A DNA stretch of 64,000 bases, from contig UQKM01000002.1 of the NCBI GenBank assembly GCA_900541685.1, forward strand, positions 1-64,000. The letters are read 5' to 3'. The position numbers were made by a program, and so were the translations under genes. The DNA comes from an uncultured Collinsella sp. (GTDB taxonomy: Bacteria > Actinomycetota > Coriobacteriia > Coriobacteriales > Coriobacteriaceae). The notes beneath the pieces were generated by a model, which did not search any database, was not told the DNA's origin, and was given only the letters and a program-made list of their open reading frames with translations. Positions 1 to 7,984 of the stretch are shown here, in pieces (position 1 is the stretch's first letter; each line of letters opens with the position of its first letter).

Positions 1-128
1 GGCCCGCGGGACTTCGCGCTCATGCGCGGTCCGGGCACGAGGATGCCCCCGAGTCACCTTTCCTATGCGCCATGCGGCCCCCAGGGCACGTAGATGAGAC
101 CCAGGACACCGTAACGGTGGGCGCCGCC
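1..128. other. rRNA-operon spacer upstream of 5S
   Basis: This GC-rich stretch precedes the 5S gene and has no credible coding frame. By position it should be the spacer after a 23S rRNA gene (or its very 3' end) lying outside the window. I could not recognise 23S sequence in it with confidence. Confidence 0.4.
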
Positions 129-130
129 CA

Positions 131-252
131 CCGGTCAGCGGCCAGAGCATGGGGGGCACGCCCGGTCCCGTTCCGAACCCGGAAGCTAAGCCCCATCGCG
201 CCGAGAGTACTGCGGGGCCAGCCCGTGGGAGGCCAGGGCGCCGCTGACCGGT
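131..252 (+). rRNA. rrf: 5S ribosomal RNA
   Basis: The internal segment CCGTTCCGAACCCGGAAGC is the diagnostic loop of bacterial 5S rRNA. The two ends (128-141 and 241-254) are perfectly complementary and form the terminal helix. The gene is followed within about 35 bases by a strong intrinsic terminator, so this is the end of an rrn operon whose 16S and 23S genes lie upstream of the window. The exact ends could shift by two or three bases. Confidence 0.88.
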
Positions 253-285
253 GGACGGCACCGAGCCGTCATCGAAACTGCAGAA

Positions 286-316
286 GGGGGAGGCCTCGCG
301 GCCTCCCCCTTTTTTG
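286..316 (+). terminator. Intrinsic terminator of the rrn operon
   Basis: A perfect 10-bp stem (GGGGGAGGCC / GGCCTCCCCC, 286-295 and 300-309) with a 4-base loop is followed by a run of six T. It lies directly after the 5S gene. Confidence 0.93.
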
Positions 317-442
317 CGTTTGATGGAGAGTCGTAATACAAGAACTCGCCTTCTTTTAGCTTGTCTTACTGTTTGGCTGTATTTTGAGTCCTTCTTTTGT
401 ATTTGCGCGATAATAACTCCCATTGGCGTTAGGGAGGACTTG

Positions 443-1084
443 ATGTTTACCGTTTTTGTCTTGGGCAATATTGCTTCGGGTAAGTCGACTGCCTGCCGCT
501 ATCTCGAATCTCATGGCGCCATGCTTATCGATCTGGACGAGCTTGCCAAATCGCTGTATGTGCCAGGCTCCGATATCGTCAATGCCCTCTCGGAAGAATT
601 TGGCTGGGATATTTTGGATGAGGAGGGCGGCATTCGCCGCAGCATCCTCGCTTCTCGAGCTTTCGCTTCTCCTGATTCGGTCGCACGGCTCAATGACCTT
701 GTGCACCCCGTTCTCATTGAACAGCTTTCGCTTAGGATTCTCGATCCGGTTTGTTGTACGGTTTCATCTCCCCGTTATCCCTTTGCGGTTGTCGAGGTTT
801 CTGCCCCGACTGGTTTTGAGGATGCATTTGGCTTGGCTGATGAAATTCTGGTCATCAGCGCCCCTTTGTCAGTTCGTCGCGAGCGTGCTATTCAGCGTGG
901 CATGGAGCCATCTGATTTCGATGCCCGTTCTGCTTGCCAACCTGATGAGGCTTCGCTTTGCAATCTCGCTACGACGGTAATCGATAATGCGGCGGGCGAC
1001 AACTCGCTCTTTGAACAACTGGACGCTTGGCTTGTGCGCCATGGCTTCGGGGATGTAGTGGATAAGGAGGAGGCCGATGCCTAG
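443..1084 (+). CDS. coaE: Dephospho-CoA kinase
   Basis: CoaE performs the last step of coenzyme A synthesis, the ATP-dependent phosphorylation of the ribose 3'-OH of dephospho-CoA in the cytosol. The 213-residue product has the usual family size. Its P-loop GNIASGKST is at residues 8-16, followed by the acidic LIDLDELA segment that corresponds to the family's substrate-binding DAD motif. Start: the frame stays open to 251, but that would run through the 5S 3' end and its terminator. The ATG at 443 is preceded by AGGGAGGA (431-438), so I chose it. The stop overlaps the next gene's ATG by 8 bases, suggesting translational coupling. The middle part (residues 90-120) is less conserved than usual. 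Confidence 0.85.
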   Translation: MFTVFVLGNIASGKSTACRYLESHGAMLIDLDELAKSLYVPGSDIVNALSEEFGWDILDEEGGIRRSILASRAFASPDSVARLNDLVHPVLIEQLSLRILDPVCCTVSSPRYPFAVVEVSAPTGFEDAFGLADEILVISAPLSVRRERAIQRGMEPSDFDARSACQPDEASLCNLATTVIDNAAGDNSLFEQLDAWLVRHGFGDVVDKEEADA

Positions 1085-1658
1085 GACACGTTTCTTTACG
1101 TGGTATCGCGTGGCGCCACTTGCCGTTGTGTTCGTCTTTGGCCTTATTTCGCTCGTCTACTCGTATGCTCCTGCCGCTTTCTTTAAGCCTTTGTATCCGA
1201 TTGACTACGAGGCGTACGTAAAGCAATCGAGCATTTCGCACAATCTTGATCCGTATCTGGTGTGTGCTGTCATAAAGTCGGAATCGAATTGGGATCCCGA
1301 GGCCGAGTCGAATCAAGGCGCTCGGGGATTAATGCAGCTGATGCCCGAGACTGCCCAGGATATGATTGCCAAAGGTCTTGTCGATGGTAGCGAGTATTCA
1401 GCCGACAACCTTAACGATCCCGCTACGAACATCGAGTTTGGCTGTGCGTATCTTTCGTATCTTCTAACGTATTTCAACGGGTCGACGGATAGCGCTATTG
1501 CCGCATATAACGCCGGCATGGGCAATGTGGATGGTTGGGCGCAGCAGAGCACCTCGCTTCACAATGCGATTACCTTCCCCGAGACGCAGGCTTATCTGAT
1601 TCGCGTCAATAATGCCTGGGTTCGCTATAAGACGCTCTATCCTGATCGGTTCGTATAG
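1077..1658 (+). CDS. Membrane-anchored lytic transglycosylase (SLT family)
   Basis: This 193-residue protein has one N-terminal membrane segment (about residues 11-32) and then a Slt70-type transglycosylase domain, so it should act on peptidoglycan outside the membrane. The catalytic glutamate is E69 in the KSESNWDP motif. It is followed by the family signatures GARGLMQLMPETA and, near residue 142, AYNAGMGNV. The enzyme class cleaves MurNAc-GlcNAc bonds to give 1,6-anhydro ends, for growth or for inserting envelope machinery. The ATG lies inside the coaE 3' end (8-base overlap) with GGAGGAGG just upstream. It is probably cotranscribed with coaE. The cellular role (division, turnover or secretion) cannot be read from the sequence. 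Confidence 0.85.
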   Translation: MPRTRFFTWYRVAPLAVVFVFGLISLVYSYAPAAFFKPLYPIDYEAYVKQSSISHNLDPYLVCAVIKSESNWDPEAESNQGARGLMQLMPETAQDMIAKGLVDGSEYSADNLNDPATNIEFGCAYLSYLLTYFNGSTDSAIAAYNAGMGNVDGWAQQSTSLHNAITFPETQAYLIRVNNAWVRYKTLYPDRFV

Positions 1659-1709
1659 GACTAAGCCCACCTCCTGCGTATACTGCAGATGTATGAGTTA
1701 GGAGTATCC

Positions 1710-3950
1710 ATGACGGAATTTGAAGTAGAACGCGTTGGTGGTGAACTTAAGCGCTTTGGCGTTGAGGGCGCTGAGGTGCCGTTTGAAGTCGTTTCTCCCT
1801 ATGAGCCTGCAGGTTCTCAGCCTAAGGCCATTGAGTCGCTTGTGCAGGGTGTGAGGGACGGAGATCGCTATCAGGTTTTGCTGGGCGTGACTGGTTCGGG
1901 CAAGACCTTCACGATGGCTAAGACTATTGAGGCCCTGGGGAAGCCGACGCTGGTCATGGCTCCCAATAAAACGCTCGCCGCTCAGCTTGCGAGCGAGCTC
2001 AAAGAGTTCTTTCCCAACAACGCTGTGGTCTACTTTGTCTCGTACTACGACTACTATCAGCCCGAGGCGTATGTGCCGCAAAGCGATACATATATCGAGA
2101 AAGACTCCTCGATTAACGAAGAGGTCGAGATGCTGCGCCATCAGGCGACCGCGTCACTGCTCTCTCGACGCGATGTGATCGTTGTCGCATCGGTCTCGTG
2201 TATCTATGGCATTGGCTCTCCTGAGGACTATGCGGGTCTGGCTCCAAACGTCGACAAGAAGGTGCCGCTCGAGCGCGATGACTTTATCCATGCACTTATC
2301 GACATTCAATATGATCGCAATGACTATGACCTGGCGCGCGGCACGTTCCGCGTGCGCGGCGATGTTGTCGACGTGTATCCGCCTTATGCCGAGCATCCGT
2401 TGCGGTTTGAGTTCTTTGGCGACGAGGTCGAGCTGATTGCCGAGATCGATGAGGTTACCGGTGAGATGCTTCGTGAGTACGAGGCCATCCCCGTATGGCC
2501 GGCATCGCACTACGTGACCGAGAAGCCGAAGGTCAAGGCGGCTCTGAAATCGATCAGCGAAGAGTGCGAGAAGCGCGTGGCGGAGCTCAAGGCGACTGAT
2601 AAGTTGCTCGAGGCGCAGCGTCTGCAGCAGCGCACCGATTATGATCTTGAGATGCTCGAGACGATGGGTTTTTGCAACGGCATCGAGAACTACTCGCGTC
2701 ATCTGGACGGTCGCAAGCCGGGCGAGCCGCCGTTTACCCTAATCGATTACTTTCCCAAGGATATGCTCTGCATCATCGATGAGAGCCATGTGACGGTGCC
2801 GCAGATTCGCGGCATGCACGAAGGTGACCGCTCGCGTAAGGTGACGCTGGTGGAACACGGTTTTCGTCTGCCCTCGGCGCTCGATAACCGCCCGCTTCGT
2901 TTCGATGAGTTTGAGGCGAGGATTCCCCAGTTCATCTATGTTTCGGCCACGCCGGGCGACTATGAGCTGCGGGTGAGCCAAAACGATGTTGAGCAGATTA
3001 TTCGTCCGACCGGTCTGCTCGACCCCAAGATTGATGTGCGTCCGGTTCGTGGGCAGATTGACGATCTTGAGGACGAGATTCGCGAGCGCGTGGTGCGCAA
3101 GGAGCGCGTACTGGTGACCACGCTCACCAAGCGCATGGCCGAGGACCTGACCGACCATCTGCTTGATGCCGGCATTAAGGTCAATTACATGCACTCCGAT
3201 ACAGCGACGATGGACCGTGTCGAGATCCTGCGAACGCTGCGCGAGGGAAAGATCGATGTTCTCGTTGGCATCAACCTGCTTCGCGAGGGCTTGGATCTCC
3301 CCGAGGTCTCACTGGTGGCAATTCTCGATGCCGATAAGGAAGGCTTCTTGCGCAACCGCCGTTCGCTGATTCAGACGATTGGCCGCGCGGCCCGTAACGC
3401 CGATGGCGAAGTCATCATGTATGCAGACGTTATGACCGATTCGATGAAAGAGGCCATCGAGGAGACGCAGCGCCGTCGCGAGATTCAGATGGCATATAAC
3501 GAAGAGCATGGCATTGTGCCCAAGACGGTGCGCAAGGCCATCAACGACATCTCAAGTTTTATTGCCGAGGCCGAAAAAACCGTGGGTTCCAAGGGACGCT
3601 CGAAGGGCGACTCTCTTGGCCATGGCGCATTCTATACGCCCGATGAGTCGGGCGAGGGTGGCGTGCCGGAAACGGTGGCGCCCGAGCAGACACTTGCGGA
3701 GCAGTTGGAAGAACTGCCGCATGACGAGCTCGTGCGGATCGTCGAAACCATGGAAGAGGATATGCGTAACGCTTCTGCTGCCATGGACTTTGAGGAGGCG
3801 GCGCGCCTGCGCGATGCCATCGTTCAGATTCGGGCGATGCTCGAGGGTGCGTCTGAGGACGAGACGATCGAGCGCTTACGTTCGCAGGCCCGCAAGGGTT
3901 CCACGTTCGCATCGGGCAGAAAGCGCCAGGGTGCACGGTTTAAGAAATAG
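1710..3950 (+). CDS. uvrB: Excinuclease ABC subunit B
   Basis: UvrB is the damage-verifying helicase of nucleotide excision repair; it receives DNA from UvrA and recruits UvrC. The 746-residue product has Walker A GVTGSGKT (about residues 53-60), the beta-hairpin region YYDYYQPEAYVP that clamps the strand, the DESH helicase box, helicase motif VI QTIGRAARN, and a C-terminal UVR domain (DFEEAARLRDAI) that binds UvrC. Start: ATG 1710 has GGAG at 1701-1704; the upstream in-frame ATG 1689 has no ribosome-binding site. A terminator follows at 3954. uvrA and uvrC lie on the same strand within 14 kb. Confidence 0.97.
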   Translation: MTEFEVERVGGELKRFGVEGAEVPFEVVSPYEPAGSQPKAIESLVQGVRDGDRYQVLLGVTGSGKTFTMAKTIEALGKPTLVMAPNKTLAAQLASELKEFFPNNAVVYFVSYYDYYQPEAYVPQSDTYIEKDSSINEEVEMLRHQATASLLSRRDVIVVASVSCIYGIGSPEDYAGLAPNVDKKVPLERDDFIHALIDIQYDRNDYDLARGTFRVRGDVVDVYPPYAEHPLRFEFFGDEVELIAEIDEVTGEMLREYEAIPVWPASHYVTEKPKVKAALKSISEECEKRVAELKATDKLLEAQRLQQRTDYDLEMLETMGFCNGIENYSRHLDGRKPGEPPFTLIDYFPKDMLCIIDESHVTVPQIRGMHEGDRSRKVTLVEHGFRLPSALDNRPLRFDEFEARIPQFIYVSATPGDYELRVSQNDVEQIIRPTGLLDPKIDVRPVRGQIDDLEDEIRERVVRKERVLVTTLTKRMAEDLTDHLLDAGIKVNYMHSDTATMDRVEILRTLREGKIDVLVGINLLREGLDLPEVSLVAILDADKEGFLRNRRSLIQTIGRAARNADGEVIMYADVMTDSMKEAIEETQRRREIQMAYNEEHGIVPKTVRKAINDISSFIAEAEKTVGSKGRSKGDSLGHGAFYTPDESGEGGVPETVAPEQTLAEQLEELPHDELVRIVETMEEDMRNASAAMDFEEAARLRDAIVQIRAMLEGASEDETIERLRSQARKGSTFASGRKRQGARFKK

Positions 3951-3953
3951 CGA

Positions 3954-3996
3954 ACAGGCCCCGAGTTCCCTGTGGAGCTTGGGGCCTGTGTCTTTT
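3954..3996 (+). terminator. Intrinsic terminator after uvrB
   Basis: ACAGGCCCC (3954-3962) pairs with GGGGCCTGT across a short loop, followed by GTCTTTT. The arrangement is convergent with the minus-strand gene ending at 4016. Confidence 0.85.
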
Positions 3997-4015
3997 GCGC
4001 GCTGGAATTCGTGCG

Positions 4016-5656
4016 TTAGAGGTCTGCGATCAGGGCTTCGGCACAACGTATGCCGTCGGTGGCCGCGCTCATGATGCCGCCGGCATATCCAGCTCCCTCA
4101 CCGCAAGGGTAGAGGCCCGGGGTCGACACGGCATGGCACGTTCGGTCTCGGGTGACAGTGACCGGTGAGCTCGAACGAGTCTCCACGCCGGTAAGAACGG
4201 CATCGGGGCGGTCGTAGCCTCGTAGCTTTTTTCCGAGTAGGGGAAGTCCCAGGCGGAGCGACTCGACGATATGCTGCGGCAGGGCTTCGTCAATTGCCGT
4301 CCAGGTCACACCGAGCGGATAGGTGGGCTTTACCTTTCCGGGCGCCTTGCTGGCGCGTCCTGCGAGGAAATCTCCGACGAGCTGTGCCGGTGCGTTCCAG
4401 TTGGAACCGCCCAGGCGATAGGCGGCCGCCTCGCAGGCACGCTGGAGCTCGATGCCGGCGAGCGGGTCATCGTCGGGAAGGTCCTCTGGCGTGACGTTAA
4501 CGAGCAGGGCGGCATTTGCGTTGTGTCCGTCGCGGGCATTGAGACTGGCGCCGTTGACGCACAGGTGGCCCTGCTCGGAAGAGGCAGCGACAACCTGCCC
4601 GCCGGGGCACATACAAAACGAGAACACGCTGCGGCCGTTGGGAAGATGGGCGACAAGCTTGTAGGGGGCTGCTCCGAGTGCCGGGTGCCCCGCCGAAGGG
4701 CCATATTGGGCACGGTCGATGTCGCGCTGTGGATGCTCGATGCGCACGCCCATGGCAAAGGTCTTTTGTGCGAGGGCCACGTTGTGGCCCTTAAGGAGCT
4801 CAAAAATATCGCGAGCAGAATGCCCGCAGGCGAGGATGAGGTGATTTGTCTCGATTGGCTCGCAAGCGGCGTCTTGGGACGATTGGACATCAATACCGGT
4901 GATGGCGCCAGACGCGTCGATGCGAATGTCGACGAGCTTCGTTCGATAACGGACGACACCTCCGAGCTGCTCGATGCGCTGGGATATAGCGGTGACAACC
5001 GTGGGAAGGATGTCGGAGCCAATGTGCGGCTTGGCATCCCATAGAATATCGCGGGGCGCGCCCGCCTCGACGAAGGTTTCGAGGATAAGGCGATGGGCGG
5101 GATTTTTGGTTCCCGTATTGAGTTTGCCGTCCGAGAAGGTTCCCGCGCCGCCCAGGCCAAACTGGATATTGCTCTCGGGGTCGAGGATGCGCTCCTTTAG
5201 AAAGAGGTCGATCGCCTGCGAGCGGCGAAATGCCGGGTCGCCGCGCTCGATGAGCAAGGGCTTAAGACCTGCTTCGGCGAGCGTAAGCGCAGCGAAAAGG
5301 CCGGCGCATCCGGCGCCGACAACGACAGGGCGTTCTTGAGGTGCGTCGGAGGTGGGGGAGGGGAATGAAGGCTCATCGTCTTCTATCGCGCGTACGCGCG
5401 AGCGGTCACGCTCGACAACGCTGTCGACTGCTTCTCGCTCGAGGTGGGGACTAGTCAGCTCAACACGAAAGCCCAGGATAAAATGGACGTCTCGTTTTTT
5501 GCGAGCGTCGATTGACTTGCGGTGGAGCTCGATGGACTTGATTTCGGAGTCCTTGCAACGTAGGACGCGCTTGGCGACTCGCTTGCCAACAATGAGACAG
5601 GCATTTTCATCGCCGGCTTCATCGAGCGACGCGTTGACTTGGGTGATTTCAATCAT
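4016..5656 (-). CDS. FAD-dependent dehydrogenase (COG2509-like)
   Basis: This 546-residue flavoprotein has an N-terminal domain of about 100 residues, then a Rossmann FAD-binding motif VVGAGCAGLFAALTLAEAG, and near the C-terminus PCGEGAGYAGGIMSAATDG, which completes the FAD site. The order and the FSDGKLNT and FCMCPGGQV segments match the uncharacterised FAD-dependent dehydrogenase family found in many Firmicutes and Actinobacteria. The physiological substrate is unknown. Start: ATG at 5656 with AAGGAG 8 bases upstream is preferred over the open frame reaching 5779. A hairpin (5683-5706) separates it from the second flavoprotein gene upstream on the same strand. Confidence 0.82.
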   Translation of the reverse strand: MIEITQVNASLDEAGDENACLIVGKRVAKRVLRCKDSEIKSIELHRKSIDARKKRDVHFILGFRVELTSPHLEREAVDSVVERDRSRVRAIEDDEPSFPSPTSDAPQERPVVVGAGCAGLFAALTLAEAGLKPLLIERGDPAFRRSQAIDLFLKERILDPESNIQFGLGGAGTFSDGKLNTGTKNPAHRLILETFVEAGAPRDILWDAKPHIGSDILPTVVTAISQRIEQLGGVVRYRTKLVDIRIDASGAITGIDVQSSQDAACEPIETNHLILACGHSARDIFELLKGHNVALAQKTFAMGVRIEHPQRDIDRAQYGPSAGHPALGAAPYKLVAHLPNGRSVFSFCMCPGGQVVAASSEQGHLCVNGASLNARDGHNANAALLVNVTPEDLPDDDPLAGIELQRACEAAAYRLGGSNWNAPAQLVGDFLAGRASKAPGKVKPTYPLGVTWTAIDEALPQHIVESLRLGLPLLGKKLRGYDRPDAVLTGVETRSSSPVTVTRDRTCHAVSTPGLYPCGEGAGYAGGIMSAATDGIRCAEALIADL

Positions 5657-5682
5657 CGAGGTCTCCTTAGAGGCAAGAAAGA

Positions 5683-5706
5683 GGCCGTCCGGTATCCCAG
5701 ACGGCC
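5683..5706 (-). terminator. Hairpin between two flavoprotein genes
   Basis: GGCCGTC (5683-5689) pairs with GACGGCC (5700-5706). Read on the minus strand it is followed by a T-rich tract (TCTTTCTT), so it may terminate or attenuate transcription after the 5737-7008 gene. Confidence 0.6.
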
Positions 5707-5736
5707 CGAATGCGTTTTTGATTATAGACTGCGCGG

Positions 5737-7008
5737 CTACAGGCTGCTTGCAGCGCGAATGCCCGAGATCCAGGCCCACGCAAGGTTAAAGCCTCCGCAA
5801 TCGGCGTCGATGTCGAGCGCTTCACCGCAGACGTAAAGCGGGGCGTCGACAACGCTGCGCGCGCGTAGGCTGGGTGTTGAGATGCTCTCGACAGATATGC
5901 CACCACGCATGACCTGTGCTGAGCGCTCCTCGGCTGTTCCCTCGACGAGCAACTTAAAGTGTTTGAGGATCGAGACCAGGTGGATGACATCGTTGGAGCC
6001 TGGATGGCACTGCTCGAACGCTGTGCAGACGACGCGGGAGAGTTGCGGGGCGAGCATGCCGTCGAGCCAACGGGGATCACGGGGCGAAAAGCCGCCGAGC
6101 AGCTCAACACGCCGGTTGAGCATATCGAGCAACTCGTCTTTGGAGAGGTCGGGGAAAACGTCGAGCAGGATCGTATCGCCGTGCTGGATACGACGAGAGA
6201 GGTTGAAGACAGCGACGCCCGAGATACCGAAGGTTCGAAACAGCACTTCACCGTCTTCGTGCCAGAGCTCATTATGATTGCGGGCGAGCGTCAAGCGGGC
6301 GCGGACGCGCAGGCCATCCAACGTCTTGAGTGCCGCTCGATCGCCAACGACCGTTGCCGATACGGGGCAGAGGACGGGGCGTAGCGAAGTGAGGGGGAAG
6401 CGAAACATATCGGCGATACCGGTGGGGTTGCCGCCCGTGGCGATAATTACGGCATGTGCCTGCAGGGCCTCGTTCTTGCGAGGGACATCGGCGAGCGCCT
6501 TCCGAAGCGAGCGGAGCTCTGATTTTCGGTCGTCGTGCTTTTTTGCCTTGAGCGCCCGCGCTGGACGGTCTATTTGGAGTGCCCAGCCTTCGGAAGCTTT
6601 GCGCGCCGAGGCAACGTTGGCTCCGCAGATTAAGGTGATACCTAGGCGGTCGCAAACGTTGAGAAGCGCGTCGCGCACCGATTCGGCGCGAAGGGAGCGC
6701 GGGTACAGCCGGCCTTCCTCGGAGGTTGTCATGATACCCAGCGAGGAGAAGAAACCCATAAGCTCTTGTTCGGGCTGGGGGCCCATGACGGATTCGACGA
6801 ATGCGGGGTGGTTATACCGCTGAGGATCAATCGATTCGTTGGAGAGATTGCAGCGGCCGTTACCGGTCGCAAGGAGCTTGAGGCCGCAGGCGACGTCGCA
6901 CTCAACGATGCAGACGCTTTTGCCGGCGCGTGCGGCCGTAATGGCGGCGGCGAGGCCTGAAGCCCCGCCGCCGATTACCAAGACGTCATAGAGGGCGCTC
7001 GTGTTCAC
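5737..7008 (-). CDS. NAD(P)/FAD-dependent oxidoreductase, HI0933/BaiN family
   Basis: A 423-residue flavoprotein with N-terminal GGGASGLAAAITAARAG (FAD Rossmann motif), the family hallmark LLATGNGRCNLSN, and the C-terminal segment DIDADCGGFNLAWAWISG. This is the HI0933/YhiN family. One Clostridium scindens member (BaiN) has been linked to bile-acid C4-C6 reduction, but that role cannot be assumed here. The start is a GTG at 7008 directly abutting the TAA of the upstream Mrp gene, so the two are probably translationally coupled. The C-terminus ends with the expected glycine-rich FAD segment, so the gene looks intact. Confidence 0.85.
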   Translation of the reverse strand: MNTSALYDVLVIGGGASGLAAAITAARAGKSVCIVECDVACGLKLLATGNGRCNLSNESIDPQRYNHPAFVESVMGPQPEQELMGFFSSLGIMTTSEEGRLYPRSLRAESVRDALLNVCDRLGITLICGANVASARKASEGWALQIDRPARALKAKKHDDRKSELRSLRKALADVPRKNEALQAHAVIIATGGNPTGIADMFRFPLTSLRPVLCPVSATVVGDRAALKTLDGLRVRARLTLARNHNELWHEDGEVLFRTFGISGVAVFNLSRRIQHGDTILLDVFPDLSKDELLDMLNRRVELLGGFSPRDPRWLDGMLAPQLSRVVCTAFEQCHPGSNDVIHLVSILKHFKLLVEGTAEERSAQVMRGGISVESISTPSLRARSVVDAPLYVCGEALDIDADCGGFNLAWAWISGIRAASSL

Positions 7009-7839
7009 TTAGGCCTCGTCGGTCTCGTGCGGGGTAATAGCCTCGACGGCAGAGACTGCCTTGGGCAACATGCCATCGGGCAGCGCGGTCTCGACCTCGC
7101 CCTTATCGCAGGCCTCGGCGAGTGCCGGATTAATGGGGAGCTGGCCCAAGATGTCGAGGTTATAGCGCTCTGCGACCTCGGGGAGCTTGCTCTTGCCAAA
7201 GACCTCGATCTTCTTGCCGCAGTCGGGGCACTCAATATAGCTCATGTTCTCGACAATGCCCAGAATGGGGACGTTCATCTTCTCGGCCATGTTGACCGCC
7301 TTGGCGACGATCATCGAGACCAGATCCTGCGGGCTCGTGACGATGACGATTCCGTCGACCGGCAGCGACTGGAAGACGGTGAGCGCGACGTCGCCTGTTC
7401 CCGGAGGCATGTCGACCAGTAGGTAGTCGATGGGGCCCCACGAGGTCTCGCTCCAGAACTGCCTAATGGCGCCTGCGATGACCGGACCGCGCCAAAGGAC
7501 GGGGTCGGTCTCGTTTTGGAGCAGCAGGTTGGAGCTCATGACCTTGACGCCGTGCTCGGAGATTTCGGGCAGCATAAGGTTGCCAAGCGCATGGACGTGG
7601 CGTCCACTCATACCGAACATCTTGGGGATAGAGGGACCGGTGATGTCGGCATCGAGGACGCCGACTTTGTGGCCGTGACGGGCAAGCTCGGTGGCGATGG
7701 CACCGGTGACAAATGACTTGCCGACACCGCCCTTGCCGGAAAGCACGGCGATGACGCGCTTGACCTCGGACAGCGTGTTCTCCTCAAATTGCGACGGCGA
7801 CGTTTGTCCGCCGGCGGCCTGTGCGTGTTCGCAACCCAT
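7009..7839 (-). CDS. mrp: Mrp/NBP35-family iron-sulfur carrier ATPase
   Basis: This deviant-Walker P-loop ATPase has 276 residues. SGKGGVGKS at about residues 34-42 is the MinD/Mrp-type Walker A, followed by LDADITGPSIPKMFG, DMPPGTGD (Walker B region) and, near the C-terminus, the CPDC pair in ECPDCGKK, which in ApbC/Mrp proteins bridges an Fe-S cluster between two subunits. The likely role is Fe-S cluster carriage to apoproteins. Start: ATG 7839 with AAGGAG upstream; the longer frame to 7896 has no site. The TAA is immediately followed by the GTG of the HI0933-family gene, implying an operon. Confidence 0.9.
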   Translation of the reverse strand: MGCEHAQAAGGQTSPSQFEENTLSEVKRVIAVLSGKGGVGKSFVTGAIATELARHGHKVGVLDADITGPSIPKMFGMSGRHVHALGNLMLPEISEHGVKVMSSNLLLQNETDPVLWRGPVIAGAIRQFWSETSWGPIDYLLVDMPPGTGDVALTVFQSLPVDGIVIVTSPQDLVSMIVAKAVNMAEKMNVPILGIVENMSYIECPDCGKKIEVFGKSKLPEVAERYNLDILGQLPINPALAEACDKGEVETALPDGMLPKAVSAVEAITPHETDEA

Positions 7840-7932
7840 GTATGACTCCTTTGTATATGCTGGGGCCGGGGCCCCGCGATGTGACACGAGCGTCATTGTA
7901 CCCTCGTTTGCGAGCGGGAGTCATTTGCGATG

Positions 7933-7973
7933 CGTTTGGGCCGAGCGTGCTTGCAATACGATGGGCCCAAGCG
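7933..7973 (-). terminator. Hairpin after the LtaS-like gene
   Basis: CGTTTGGGCC (7933-7942) pairs with GGCCCAAGCG (7964-7973). It sits just past the stop of the minus-strand LtaS-like gene. There is no clear T tract, so the terminator call is tentative. Confidence 0.4.
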
Positions 7974-7984
7974 AATGGGCGGGC

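Noticed and set aside
72..323. Short open frame over the 5S rRNA
   Set aside because: It lies across the 5S gene and its terminator.
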